Shown: positions 8,574 through 17,541 of the stretch, piece by piece
Position numbering within the stretch: the stretch's first letter is position 1
Layout of the letters: each line of letters begins with the position of its first letter
Assembly: GCA_036960565.1 (NCBI GenBank)
Contig: JBALXQ010000005.1
Coordinates: 1 to 64,000, forward strand
Reading direction: 5' to 3'
From: Bermanella sp036960565
GTDB taxonomy: Bacteria; Pseudomonadota; Gammaproteobacteria; Pseudomonadales; Oceanobacteraceae
DNA: 64,000 nt
The notes under the pieces: model-generated
What the model was told of the DNA's origin: nothing
What the model saw: the letters and a program-made list of their open reading frames with translations, nothing else
Databases searched by the model: none
Translations under genes and position numbers: made by a program

Positions 8574-9404
8574 ATGAAAACGACTTTGACTCTGGGGTTG
8601 GCACTCGCCATGACACAAACCTGTTGGGCGGATGGCAGCCCGTGGTTAGCTGAACCAGGCAATACTCAGCTGATTATCTCTCAGGTACAACAAAGCGCAG
8701 ACGATATTTATAAAAATCGTGACAGTAAAACTTTGCAGGATGTAACGGGGTTGACCGAGCTCGTACAAGACACTACTTGGCTGGGGGTAAATTACGCGCT
8801 GGATTTCGACCTAGCACTGGATTTTAAAACAGGATACGCCCGCAATGATGAAGAAACTGGCGTAACCGATAGCTCTATAGGTTTGAGTTGGCGACTGGTG
8901 GATGAATTTATTAGCTACAGTAATGTGCCATCTACTGTATTGCGAGCAGCGGTTATTTTACAGGGAGATTACCAAACCGGTTCAGCCTCTGCTTTGGGGG
9001 ACGGCGCCGACGGTCTTGAATTTTCCTTAATTATGGGACGCTTTATTACGCCTAGATTGGCCCTGTCATCGGAAATAGGGTACCGGAAACGAAATTCGGA
9101 CGTACCGGATGACGCGTTTTATAAACTGGCCGGCTATGTTCTGGCCAGCTCACAACTGTCCCTTTCCCTCGGTTATAACCATACCAACGCTCTGGAGGGA
9201 ATCAATATAGGTGATCCTGGCTTTAGTGAAGGCGACGTCACCAATTTTCATAAATTGGAGGAAGATGTTGAACTGGTGGATTTGGGGATTTCTTATAATT
9301 TGTTACCCAAGCTAAACCTAGGGTTCAATGCCGCGAGAGTGATCGCCGGTAAAAACACCGCACAAAGTGATGTATACGCGTTGACCATGGATTACTCCCT
9401 TTAG
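8574..9404 (+). CDS. Outer-membrane beta-barrel protein, MetA/phenol-degradation transporter-like
   Basis: A 276-residue exported protein. Signal peptide: MKTTLTLGLALAMTQTCWA-DG. The mature sequence alternates short amphipathic strands such as LALDFKTGYARND, SSIGLSWRLV and LALSSEIGYRKR, separated by acidic loops, and ends in a hydrophobic/aromatic strand (ALTMDYSL) as barrel proteins do. It resembles the transporter/MetA outer-membrane family. The ATG has an AAGGAATGA ribosome-binding site. Substrate is unknown. Confidence 0.7.
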   Translation: MKTTLTLGLALAMTQTCWADGSPWLAEPGNTQLIISQVQQSADDIYKNRDSKTLQDVTGLTELVQDTTWLGVNYALDFDLALDFKTGYARNDEETGVTDSSIGLSWRLVDEFISYSNVPSTVLRAAVILQGDYQTGSASALGDGADGLEFSLIMGRFITPRLALSSEIGYRKRNSDVPDDAFYKLAGYVLASSQLSLSLGYNHTNALEGINIGDPGFSEGDVTNFHKLEEDVELVDLGISYNLLPKLNLGFNAARVIAGKNTAQSDVYALTMDYSL

Positions 9405-9448
9405 ACAATTTAAGGAGCGGGCACCTAAGTGCCTGTTAAGGATGGCTT

Positions 9449-10180
9449 ATGTACAAGCAGCAACGGGTGTCAGTGGTGATTCCAGCTCTTAATGAAGCCC
9501 AATCTATCGTTAAAGTAATAGAGGGGTTGTGGCAGCTTAGTTTCCAGAAGTTAAGAATTATTGATGAAATAGTGGTGTGTGATAACGGCTCAACCGACGG
9601 CACTGCTCAACTGGCCAGAATTGCTGGGGCTACAGTGGTTCATGAGTCTAGTTGTGGTTATGGTCGAGCTTGCTTGAAGGCGCTGAACGCCATAAAAAAC
9701 ACGGATATTATTTTATTCATAGACGCCGATCATGCATTTTATGCACAACAAGCTTTGCCATTAATAGATGCCATAGTAGAGGGTACTGACCTGGCTATTG
9801 GTTCTCGTGTTTTAGGAAAAATGGAAGAGGGCGCTCTTAGCGGGCCGCAAAAATTTGGAAATCAATTGGCAAGTTTCTTGATTCACTTGATATGGCAACA
9901 CAAGGTGAGTGATTTGGGGCCTTTTCGTGCAATTAATGCAGCCTCTTTGTTGAAGTTGCAGATGCAGGATAAAACATTTGGCTGGACTATTGAGATGCAA
10001 ATCAAGGCCATACAAAATAATATGTTAATTTCTGAAACCCCTGTGGATACAAGGCGGCGCATTGGTGTCTCAAAAATAAGTGGTACTGTAAAAGGCACCC
10101 TGGGAGCTGGAATTGGTATACTCGGGATGATTGCCAAACTGTGGTGGCAGCAGAGAAAACCGGTTTGGGTTGCAAGCTAA
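9449..10180 (+). CDS. Family 2 glycosyltransferase, dolichol-phosphate mannosyltransferase-like
   Basis: A 243-residue GT-A enzyme. It has VIPALNEAQSI at the N-terminus, DNGSTDGT near residue 46 and the metal-binding FIDADH at about residue 94, with SDLGPFRAI in the acceptor region. This pattern fits DPM1-like or glucosyl-phosphoryl-polyprenol synthases that load a sugar onto a lipid phosphate. Only one weak C-terminal hydrophobic segment is present, so it is a peripheral or singly anchored protein. It could supply lipid-linked sugar to the GT-C enzyme encoded at 6580-7959, although that link is inference. Confidence 0.8.
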   Translation: MYKQQRVSVVIPALNEAQSIVKVIEGLWQLSFQKLRIIDEIVVCDNGSTDGTAQLARIAGATVVHESSCGYGRACLKALNAIKNTDIILFIDADHAFYAQQALPLIDAIVEGTDLAIGSRVLGKMEEGALSGPQKFGNQLASFLIHLIWQHKVSDLGPFRAINAASLLKLQMQDKTFGWTIEMQIKAIQNNMLISETPVDTRRRIGVSKISGTVKGTLGAGIGILGMIAKLWWQQRKPVWVAS

Positions 10181-10238
10181 CACCTGTCTGCTTCAATGAA
10201 GTTAAGTACTGGGTTGAGTAATTTTAGAAGGAATGGCC

Positions 10239-11069
10239 ATGAGAGCCTCGATAAATCGCTATTGTTATTTTTTCATCATGCTATTGGCTATTGGGTATTT
10301 CCCCCAAGCCATGGCGAAAGCAGAGATTGACTGGCGAACAAGCGATGAAAGCAGTACGGCCTTAATAAATCATGGGGCCTGGCAAACTATACTAGATGAC
10401 TACCTGTTGGTGGCAGAAGACAATGGTGTGAATTTATTTGCCTACGGAAAAGTCAGCGCAGAAAGTAAAAAACAACTGCAAAATTATTTGAAAAAAACGC
10501 AGGCATTAGACCCTAGGATGTTCAACAAACAGGAACAAAAAGCCTATTGGATTAATCTTTATAATGCCTTAACTGTCCAGCTTATTTTAGATAATTACCC
10601 TGTTAAAAGCATTACAAAATTGGGGGGGAGTATATTTTCATTTGGTCCTTGGGGAGATGATGCTGCACAGGTAAATGGCGTAACTTTAAGTTTGAATGAT
10701 ATCGAACACATTATTCTACGCCCCATATATAAAGATCCACTTATTCATTATGCGGTTAACTGTGCCAGTTATAGTTGTCCGAATTTATCAAATAGGGCCT
10801 TTACCTCAGGTAATATTAATGAGGAATTAGTAAAAGGAGCTTGGGCCTATGTGAATCATCCTAGAGGCGTTAAATTTATTGACGGTGATTTGATGATCTC
10901 GAGTATTTATCACTGGTATAAGGATGATTTTGGTGGAAATGATAGCTCTTTACTTGAGCACTTTGAAAAATACGCCAAGCCAGAACTGAAAAAGAAACTG
11001 AATTATTTTGTTAAAAATGGTGGGGATTTAGACCATGAGTACAACTGGCAGTTGAACGAAGCAAAATAA
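10239..11069 (+). CDS. Secreted DUF547-domain protein
   Basis: A 276-residue exported protein with a signal peptide (to about QAMA-KA). The start at 10239 is chosen over 10233 because AGAAGGA (10226-10232) would touch the earlier ATG but lies 6 bases from the later one. DUF547 hallmarks: AYWINLYNALTV, the IHYAVNCASYSCPNL core with paired cysteines, and SSIYHWYKDDFGG. Biochemical function of the family is unknown. It follows the glycosyltransferase by 58 bp and ends at a strong terminator. Confidence 0.85.
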   Translation: MRASINRYCYFFIMLLAIGYFPQAMAKAEIDWRTSDESSTALINHGAWQTILDDYLLVAEDNGVNLFAYGKVSAESKKQLQNYLKKTQALDPRMFNKQEQKAYWINLYNALTVQLILDNYPVKSITKLGGSIFSFGPWGDDAAQVNGVTLSLNDIEHIILRPIYKDPLIHYAVNCASYSCPNLSNRAFTSGNINEELVKGAWAYVNHPRGVKFIDGDLMISSIYHWYKDDFGGNDSSLLEHFEKYAKPELKKKLNYFVKNGGDLDHEYNWQLNEAK

Positions 11070-11083
11070 TACGCCATTCAGTT

Positions 11084-11117
11084 AAAAAACCGAAGCTTAA
11101 AAAGGCTTCGGTTTTTT
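11084..11117. terminator. Strong intrinsic terminator, probably bidirectional
   Basis: The GC-rich stem CCGAAGC/GCTTCGG is flanked by six A on the left and six T on the right, with an 8-base loop. It sits between the convergent DUF547 and cupin genes, and both strands read as stem plus U-run. Confidence 0.92.
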
Positions 11118-11142
11118 ATTGCCAGACTATAAAAATTGTATA

Positions 11143-11610
11143 CTAATTAGCGTAAATAACTTTCCACGGCCCCATGCCAGTGATCTGTATCACAGCAGTT
11201 TTATCTTTAGTGAAAACATAGTGGTTTTCATTGCCAGGATTGACATAAAAACTACCAGAAACAAATTTTGTACCGATGTCTTTATTAAAGGTATCGCCAA
11301 AGCCCACGTAAATTTCTCCTTCTAAAATGGTGACTCGCTCAGGTCCTGGGTGTTGATGCACTGCTAATTTCATGTGTTTTGGGGTTTTAAGACGAATAGT
11401 AAACATGCCTTCTTTTTTTGGATTTCCTTCTAAAACAGCTATTTTCGTACCCTTAGGCAAATTTGCACCGGCCTCTTTCCAATCAATTTTATTTGACCAG
11501 AAGCGCAGGGTATCTTGTGGAACTTTTTCTTGAATATCGCTGGCCATCACCATATTGGAAATGAAGAGGCTAACAAGGGCTATGCCCAGTATTTTATCGA
11601 TTTTTATCAT
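11143..11610 (-). CDS. Secreted cupin-domain protein
   Basis: A 155-residue protein with a signal peptide (cleavage near VMA-SD) and one cupin barrel. The first cupin motif is visible as LAVHQHPGPERVTILEGEIYVGFG (His, His, Glu metal ligands) and the second as PGNENHYVFTKD. Periplasmic small-molecule binding or an enzyme role is possible. It is transcribed alone and ends at the bidirectional terminator. Its promoter must lie between it and the divergent thi leader. Confidence 0.8.
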   Translation of the reverse strand: MIKIDKILGIALVSLFISNMVMASDIQEKVPQDTLRFWSNKIDWKEAGANLPKGTKIAVLEGNPKKEGMFTIRLKTPKHMKLAVHQHPGPERVTILEGEIYVGFGDTFNKDIGTKFVSGSFYVNPGNENHYVFTKDKTAVIQITGMGPWKVIYAN

Positions 11611-11743
11611 TGTTTTTTCCTATTCCTTTTAGGTGAACCCTAAGCATTTTTATTTGAAGGTGAAATAGTTTGGCGTATTTATAGAAAAAATAACAGATGA
11701 AAATCATTGAATGTTGCGCTGAATTTGACGTACTATGCGTTCA

Positions 11744-11837
11744 GCTCACGGGGTGCCAGTTGATGTAAATCATTCGGCCGAGATGCAATAGCAAACCCGT
11801 TGAACCTGATCCGACTAGCATCGGCGTAGGAATGAGC
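11744..11837 (+). promoter_or_regulatory. TPP riboswitch (THI element)
   Basis: All conserved blocks are present in order: P1 5' strand GCTCA, ACGGGGTGCC, CCGAGATG, ACCCGTTGAACCTGATC, then GCATCGGCGTAGGA and the closing P1 3' strand TGAGC. It precedes thiC by 144 bases and senses thiamine diphosphate to switch off the operon. Confidence 0.97.
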
Positions 11838-11981
11838 GTGGTTTGTAAAGTAAAGCCGTTCTGAAATTTCTATGGTTTTTACCGTAGTAGTGACTTTTAG
11901 AACTATCACAAACCGCATCTGAAACCTTCTTGGTTTGTCCGCGCGTCTTTGTTAGTGGTGACTTATTTTTAAGGACCCACT
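11838..11981 (+). promoter_or_regulatory. Riboswitch expression platform with two competing heptamers
   Basis: GGTTTGT occurs at 11840-11846, immediately after P1, and again at 11932-11938. The complement ACAAACC at 11908-11914 lies between and can pair with only one of them at a time. A smaller hairpin AAACC/GGTTT (11922-11936) overlaps the second pairing. No long U-run follows, so control of translation or Rho access seems more likely than an intrinsic terminator. The thiC ribosome-binding site AAGGA is near 11971. Confidence 0.55.
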
Positions 11982-13901
11982 ATGCAAAACTCAGAAAACA
12001 GTAACCAATCAAATACCATTTCAGCGCAGACCTTGCCTGAACTTAATCCGGGCATAATTACTCGTGAACCGTTACCGGGTAGCGAAAAAGTTTATGTTCA
12101 AAGTACTAATATGCCTGATGTGCGCGTGCCCATGCGTAAAATTAACCTCACCGATGGCACAGACATCACTCTGTATGATACGTCAGGCCCCTATACAGAT
12201 TCCAATGCCGAAATTGACGTACACAAGGGGTTGCCCAATGTACGTTCTGCCTGGCTAGATGACTCACAGGACAGTGAGTTATATCAGGGGCGTGATACTA
12301 AGCCCGAAGACAATGGCTTACAGAGCGAAGAAAAAGCCTTTCAGTTTTATAATCCTCACCTTCAGCGCCAGCCACGTCGCGCCAAAAATGGAAAAAATGT
12401 GTCACAAATGCATTATGCCCGTCGTGGCATTATCACTCCTGAAATGGAATATGTGGCTATTCGTGAAAACCAAAAACGCAGTGAGTTGGAGAAAGAATTT
12501 AATACTCCTGAACGCATGGAACGTTTGGCTGGGAATAGTATGGGCGCCAGCATTCCTGAGCTCATTACAGCTGAATTTGTGCGTGAGGAAATCGCGCGCG
12601 GACGCGCGATTATTCCTGCCAATATTAACCACCCTGAACTGGAACCTGTGATCATTGGCCGTAATTTTTTAGTTAAAGTGAATGCCAACATAGGTAACAG
12701 TGCATTAATTTCTTCAATCGAAGACGAGGTAGATAAACTCGTTTGGTCATTGCGTTGGGGTGGCGACACGGTTATGGATTTATCAACCGGAAAACATATT
12801 CACAGTACTCGTGATTATATTATTCGTAACAGCCCAGCCCCAATTGGCACTGTGCCTATTTATCAGGCTCTGGAAAAAGTAAATGGTGTGGCCGAAGATT
12901 TAACCTGGGAGATTTTTCGCGATACTCTAATTGAACAGGCAGAACAGGGCGTGGATTATTTTACTATTCATGCCGGTATTCGTTTGGCCCATGTGCCATT
13001 AACGGCTAATCGTGTCACTGGAATTGTGAGCCGTGGTGGCTCTATCATGGCCAAGTGGTGCATTGCTCACCACGAAGAAAGTTTTCTATATACAAATTTC
13101 GAAGAGATTTGCGAAATCATGAAAGCCTATGATGTTAGCTTCTCACTGGGTGATGGTTTACGTCCTGGTTCTCAAGCGGATGCCAACGATGCAGCACAAT
13201 TTGCCGAATTGGAAACTCTGGGTGAGCTGACAAAAATTGCCTGGAAGCACGACATTCAAACCATGATTGAAGGCCCAGGCCATGTGCCCATGCACATGGT
13301 TCAGGCCAACATGGATAAACAAATTGAGTGTTGTGATGAAGCGCCGTTTTATACGCTAGGGCCGCTGATTACCGATATTGCTCCGGGTTACGATCATATT
13401 ACAAGCGGTATTGGAGCCGCCATGATTGGTTGGTTTGGTTGTGCCATGCTCTGTTATGTGACGCCTAAAGAGCATTTGGGCCTGCCCAATCGTGATGATG
13501 TTAAGACCGGTATTATTACTTATAAAATTTCGGCCCACGCTGCCGATTTAGCCAAAGGACATCCGGGCGCACGCTTTCGCGATGACATGTTAAGTAAGGC
13601 TCGCTTTGAATTTCGCTGGGAAGACCAATTTAATTTAGGGCTGGACCCAGATACCGCGCGCGAGTTCCATGATGAAACCATGCCAAAAGACAGTGGCAAA
13701 GTGGCGCACTTTTGCTCCATGTGTGGTCCTAAATTTTGCTCCATGAAAATCAGTCAAGAGGTACGTGAATATTCCAAGGAGCTTAATGATGATTTGTCCA
13801 AGAGTGATATTGAGAAAGGCATGAAAGAAAAAAGCGCCCAGTTTAAAGCTATGGGCTCTCAGGTGTACGTGGATGCAACGGCCACAGAGCAGGAAGTGTA
13901 A
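11982..13901 (+). CDS. thiC: Phosphomethylpyrimidine synthase ThiC
   Basis: Radical-SAM enzyme that converts aminoimidazole ribotide to HMP-P, the pyrimidine half of thiamine. The 639 residues match full-length bacterial ThiC. Characteristic blocks include FNPEFMR-type core sequences (MHYARRGIITPEMEY), GDGLRPGSQADANDAAQ, IEGPGHVPMHM and the C-terminal CSMCGPKFC cluster motif for the 4Fe-4S centre. It is the first gene after the TPP riboswitch, and its stop is 2 bp before thiO. Confidence 0.98.
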   Translation: MQNSENSNQSNTISAQTLPELNPGIITREPLPGSEKVYVQSTNMPDVRVPMRKINLTDGTDITLYDTSGPYTDSNAEIDVHKGLPNVRSAWLDDSQDSELYQGRDTKPEDNGLQSEEKAFQFYNPHLQRQPRRAKNGKNVSQMHYARRGIITPEMEYVAIRENQKRSELEKEFNTPERMERLAGNSMGASIPELITAEFVREEIARGRAIIPANINHPELEPVIIGRNFLVKVNANIGNSALISSIEDEVDKLVWSLRWGGDTVMDLSTGKHIHSTRDYIIRNSPAPIGTVPIYQALEKVNGVAEDLTWEIFRDTLIEQAEQGVDYFTIHAGIRLAHVPLTANRVTGIVSRGGSIMAKWCIAHHEESFLYTNFEEICEIMKAYDVSFSLGDGLRPGSQADANDAAQFAELETLGELTKIAWKHDIQTMIEGPGHVPMHMVQANMDKQIECCDEAPFYTLGPLITDIAPGYDHITSGIGAAMIGWFGCAMLCYVTPKEHLGLPNRDDVKTGIITYKISAHAADLAKGHPGARFRDDMLSKARFEFRWEDQFNLGLDPDTAREFHDETMPKDSGKVAHFCSMCGPKFCSMKISQEVREYSKELNDDLSKSDIEKGMKEKSAQFKAMGSQVYVDATATEQEV

Positions 13902-13903
13902 AA

Positions 13904-14989
13904 ATGAAAGAGGCTGCATTTCAATTGATTAAAGGCAATAAGGTTGCAGTCATTGGTGCTGGTATCTGTGGCAGCTTAACCGCATTTTTTGCACAAAAAT
14001 CTGGCTTGAATGTTCATGTGTTCGAGCCAGATAGAGACAAAAAAAATTGCTCGTTTACCGCAGCCGGTATGTTAGCTCCCATGGCTGAGTTGGAAAGTAG
14101 TGACGATAATATTTATCAATTGGGCCTGAAATCCTTGCAGATGTGGCCTGATATTATTGAAATGCTTGGGGGAGGTATCTTTCATCGCGATAACGGCACC
14201 CTAGTCATATCTCATCGCCAGGATGCACCGGTTTTTAATCAGTTTGTCAGTGTATTGAAAAGAAAGCTGGGTGATGAATTTTCCAATAACTGCCAAGTAC
14301 TTAAAGATCAGGCTTTAGAGCCTGAATTAAAGGACTTAGGCACTTCACTGTATTTAAAAAAAGAAGCCCAAGTAGATAGCCATCAAGCCCTGAATGCTTT
14401 GCATGAAAGTTTACAAAACGGTACAGAAAATAAGGCAACCTGGCACTGGAAAAAAGCGGCCGAGATAAAAGCTAATTGTGTAGACGGTGAATTTTTTGAT
14501 TGGGTATTTGATTGTCGTGGTTTAGCGGCCTCGCAGGATATTCCTGGAATGCACGGTGTGCGTGGTGAAGTAATTATGCTGCAAGCACCGCAAGTGAATA
14601 TTTCACGTATGGTTCGGGTTATGCACCCGAGGTATCGGATTTATATTGTGCCAAGGGAGGATAACCGATACATGATTGGCGCCACTGAAATTAACAGTGA
14701 TGATAATGGCCCCATGAGCGTACGTTCCACACTTGAATTATTGTCGGCGGCTTTCAGTGTGCATTCGGGTTTTGCTGAGGCCCGTGTGATTTCTTTAGAC
14801 AGCAATGTGCGCCCCAGTACTCTGGATCACCAACCTGTTATCGACACTCAGTCTGGTATTACCCGCATTAATGGTCTGTATCGGCACGGCTATTTATTGT
14901 CCCCGGCAGTGGTGGCTAAGGCTTTTAGTGCAGTGGGTATAGATATTAATTCTAATTTTAATCAGGTTGAATATGCAGATTGTATTTAA
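13904..14989 (+). CDS. thiO: Glycine oxidase ThiO
   Basis: A 361-residue FAD amine oxidase (DAO family) that makes dehydroglycine for the thiazole ring under aerobic conditions. The nucleotide-binding GAGICG is at the N-terminus (about residues 17-22), AAGMLAPM follows, and the C-terminal NGLYRHGYLLSPAVV is typical of ThiO. Its presence in place of radical-SAM ThiH indicates oxygen-dependent thiazole synthesis. Its last 17 bases overlap thiS. Confidence 0.93.
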   Translation: MKEAAFQLIKGNKVAVIGAGICGSLTAFFAQKSGLNVHVFEPDRDKKNCSFTAAGMLAPMAELESSDDNIYQLGLKSLQMWPDIIEMLGGGIFHRDNGTLVISHRQDAPVFNQFVSVLKRKLGDEFSNNCQVLKDQALEPELKDLGTSLYLKKEAQVDSHQALNALHESLQNGTENKATWHWKKAAEIKANCVDGEFFDWVFDCRGLAASQDIPGMHGVRGEVIMLQAPQVNISRMVRVMHPRYRIYIVPREDNRYMIGATEINSDDNGPMSVRSTLELLSAAFSVHSGFAEARVISLDSNVRPSTLDHQPVIDTQSGITRINGLYRHGYLLSPAVVAKAFSAVGIDINSNFNQVEYADCI

Positions 14990-15185
14990 TGGCCAGTCAT
15001 TAACCGTGTCTAGCCCATGCAGCATTTCTGAACTATTAAATGTTCATGGGTTAGTAAAAAACATGTCGCTTGAGCAAGTAGTGATGGCGGTGAATCAAAA
15101 CTTTATTCATCGGCATAGTTATTGTGATTACCAGCTAAAAGAGGGTGATCATATTGAAATGTTGGGCGCTGTGGTGGGGGGCTAG
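14973..15185 (+). CDS. thiS: Sulfur carrier protein ThiS
   Basis: A 70-residue ubiquitin-fold protein ending in Gly-Gly, whose C-terminus is adenylated and thiocarboxylated to carry sulfur for the thiazole. The ATG at 14973 opens with MQIVFNGQ, the usual ThiS start. A TTG at 14967 is less likely. It overlaps the thiO end and leaves 2 bp before thiG. The adenylyltransferase ThiF and sulfurtransferase ThiI are not in the window. Confidence 0.95.
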   Translation: MQIVFNGQSLTVSSPCSISELLNVHGLVKNMSLEQVVMAVNQNFIHRHSYCDYQLKEGDHIEMLGAVVGG

Positions 15186-15187
15186 CT

Positions 15188-15994
15188 ATGTTGGATATTG
15201 CAGGAAAGATTCTTGAAAGCCGATTTTTTATTGGCACAGCCATGTACGATTCACCGCAGATTATGCAGCAATCTATTGAAGCATCTCACTCTCAAATAGT
15301 GACAGTTTCACTGCGCAGGCAAGTGGCGGGTAATAGCAATAACCAAGTTTTTTGGGAGTTTTTACAAGGGTTTAATCAAACTAACTCTAACAGAAATCGT
15401 TATCTTTTACCCAATACTGCCGGATGCCATAGTGCCAAGGAAGCCATCACTCTTGCACAAATGGCAAGAGAGTTATTTAACACTAACTGGATTAAGCTGG
15501 AAGTGATCGGGGATGATTACACTTTACAACCGGATCCGTTTGAATTGGTGGATGCGGCTAAAGAGCTAGTCGCGCAAGGTTTTGAAGTGTTCCCTTACTG
15601 CACAGATGATCTGGTGTTATGTGAAAAATTATTGTCGGTGGGCTGTAAAATATTAATGCCATGGGGAGCACCTATTGGAACCGGCAAGGGATTAATAAAC
15701 CCCTACGCTTTGCAAACCCTGAGAAATCGTTTTCCAGATGTTCCCCTTATTGTAGACGCAGGAATAGGGTCGCCTAGTCATGCGGCGTTGGCTATGGAAA
15801 TGGGTTTTGATGGTGTGCTACTAAATACGGCAGTGGCAAGGGCGCAAGACAGCATTACCATGGCGAACGCTTTTAAATTGGCTATAGAGGCTGGTCGCTT
15901 GGCTTTCGAAGCCGGAAACATGCAGCCACAAGACAGAGCGAGTGCCAGCACACCCGTGGTGGGTATGCCCTTTTGGCATGCCAATGAAAGTTAA
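15188..15994 (+). CDS. thiG: Thiazole synthase ThiG
   Basis: A TIM-barrel enzyme joining deoxyxylulose phosphate, dehydroglycine and ThiS-thiocarboxylate into thiazole phosphate. Of 268 residues, the Schiff-base lysine is Lys103 in WIKLEVIGD. LLPNTAGCHSAKEA, MPWGAPIGTGKGL and the phosphate-binding VDAGIGSPSHAA block are all present. The ribosome-binding site overlaps the thiS end. Confidence 0.97.
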   Translation: MLDIAGKILESRFFIGTAMYDSPQIMQQSIEASHSQIVTVSLRRQVAGNSNNQVFWEFLQGFNQTNSNRNRYLLPNTAGCHSAKEAITLAQMARELFNTNWIKLEVIGDDYTLQPDPFELVDAAKELVAQGFEVFPYCTDDLVLCEKLLSVGCKILMPWGAPIGTGKGLINPYALQTLRNRFPDVPLIVDAGIGSPSHAALAMEMGFDGVLLNTAVARAQDSITMANAFKLAIEAGRLAFEAGNMQPQDRASASTPVVGMPFWHANES

Positions 15995-16012
15995 TTTTTA
16001 GTAGTCGAATTC

Positions 16013-17488
16013 ATGATTAAATTAAAAGCCAGTGTATTAAATATAAGTGCCAATGATCCTATGGGATTGGCGGGTATACATGCTGATATACGTGCCATGA
16101 ATGCTATGAAGGTCCACTGTGCCAGTGTAGTGACCGCTACAACGGCGCAAACACAGCATGCTTTTTATGGGCTAAACGCAGTGAGCGAAGACGCACTCAT
16201 TAGTCAGTTGGATGCCCTTGCTCATCAGGATGTTTTTTCTGTGGTAAAAATTGGGTTAATTGCCAATAAAAGGCAGGCTGAAATTTTATTGGCTCATAAG
16301 CTTTTAAAAAATAAAACATTAATATTAGATCCAGTACTGGCGGCTAGTTCAGGGAATATTGCTCAGAACCAAGATCGTATTGAGGGCATTAAATTATTAA
16401 TGCCTCACCTTGAAATGATTACACCAAATTTTGACGAAGTCTTGGCGCTCGTAGGGATCGCCATAGAAGATGACTTGTCTTTAAAAAAAGCGGCTTTGGC
16501 ATTTATTAATCTAGGGGTTTATTCAGTATTGATAAAAGGGGGGCATGGAAATAATTTAAGCGAAGATTATTTTTTGTCGTCTAAGAATGCTTTTTACTTA
16601 TCTCTTAACCAGTACAGAAAAGAATTTGATCGGGGAACCGGCTGCGCCATGGCTTCGTTAATAGCTAGTAGTCTCGCCTTGGGTGGCAGTTTGCCTGACG
16701 CTGTTGTAATGGCAAAAATGCAAATAGATGCCGGTTTTAAGTCTAGGTATAAACTGGATGAATCCAGCGGCAGTTTGGATATTCCTGTTTGGCAGGACCA
16801 TCTTAACTTTAATCCTAGCGATGATCTTTGTGTTCAATTACCCCGTTTGTACGTCCATAAAAAAGAAAATAGTTTATTGTTTCAGCCCTGCGAAGGCGTG
16901 ATGGGATTATATCCTGTGGTGGATAGGGCACACTGGCTTACAACTCTGTTGCCATTAGGTATTAATATAATTCAGTTGCGTATTAAAGATCTAACAGGGG
17001 AATCATTAAAACAGGAAATTCAGCAAGCAATTGAGATTGCCGATAAATTTAATGCTAAATTATTTATTAATGATTATTGGGAAATGGCAATAGAGTGTGG
17101 AGCCTATGGTGTGCACCTAGGGCAGGAAGATTTGGATGATGCCGACCTAAATGCTATCAGCCTTGCTGGCTTAAGGTTGGGGCTGAGCAGTCATTGCTTT
17201 TTTGAAGTGGCGCGAGCCAAAACCATTAAGCCATCTTACATTGCCTTTGGTCCTATTTATGAAACACAAAGCAAGGATATGCCTTGGATTCCCCAAGGAC
17301 CAAATGGACTGAGATACTGGCGTGCTCATCTTCCTAGCGTTCCTATGGTGGCCATTGGTGGTATTCATGGAGATAGGTTTTCTGAAGTGCATGAGACGGG
17401 AGTAGAGTCCATTGCTATGATCAGTGCAATCACCGAACATGTTAATCCAGTGCAAGCGGCCCAGAGTTATATGCAAAAATTAATTTAA
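16013..17488 (+). CDS. thiDE: Fused HMP-P kinase / thiamine-phosphate synthase (ThiDE)
   Basis: One 491-residue polypeptide performs the last two joining steps. Residues 1-270 form the ribokinase-fold ThiD (NDPMGLAGIHAD for the substrate loop, GTGC at 208-211 for the anion hole). Residues 298-491 form the ThiE TIM barrel (IQLRIKD, FINDYWEMA, GAYGVHLGQEDL, GPIYETQSK, AIGGI). A short low-similarity linker joins them. ThiD starts NISAND rather than the usual GSDSS, a mild change that keeps the Asp. This is the operon's last gene, and no clear terminator follows. Confidence 0.93.
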   Translation: MIKLKASVLNISANDPMGLAGIHADIRAMNAMKVHCASVVTATTAQTQHAFYGLNAVSEDALISQLDALAHQDVFSVVKIGLIANKRQAEILLAHKLLKNKTLILDPVLAASSGNIAQNQDRIEGIKLLMPHLEMITPNFDEVLALVGIAIEDDLSLKKAALAFINLGVYSVLIKGGHGNNLSEDYFLSSKNAFYLSLNQYRKEFDRGTGCAMASLIASSLALGGSLPDAVVMAKMQIDAGFKSRYKLDESSGSLDIPVWQDHLNFNPSDDLCVQLPRLYVHKKENSLLFQPCEGVMGLYPVVDRAHWLTTLLPLGINIIQLRIKDLTGESLKQEIQQAIEIADKFNAKLFINDYWEMAIECGAYGVHLGQEDLDDADLNAISLAGLRLGLSSHCFFEVARAKTIKPSYIAFGPIYETQSKDMPWIPQGPNGLRYWRAHLPSVPMVAIGGIHGDRFSEVHETGVESIAMISAITEHVNPVQAAQSYMQKLI

Positions 17489-17541
17489 CCCTTGAGCGCC
17501 AGTATTGTATTTTTAGCTAAAAACTAGGAGGGAGCACTGTA

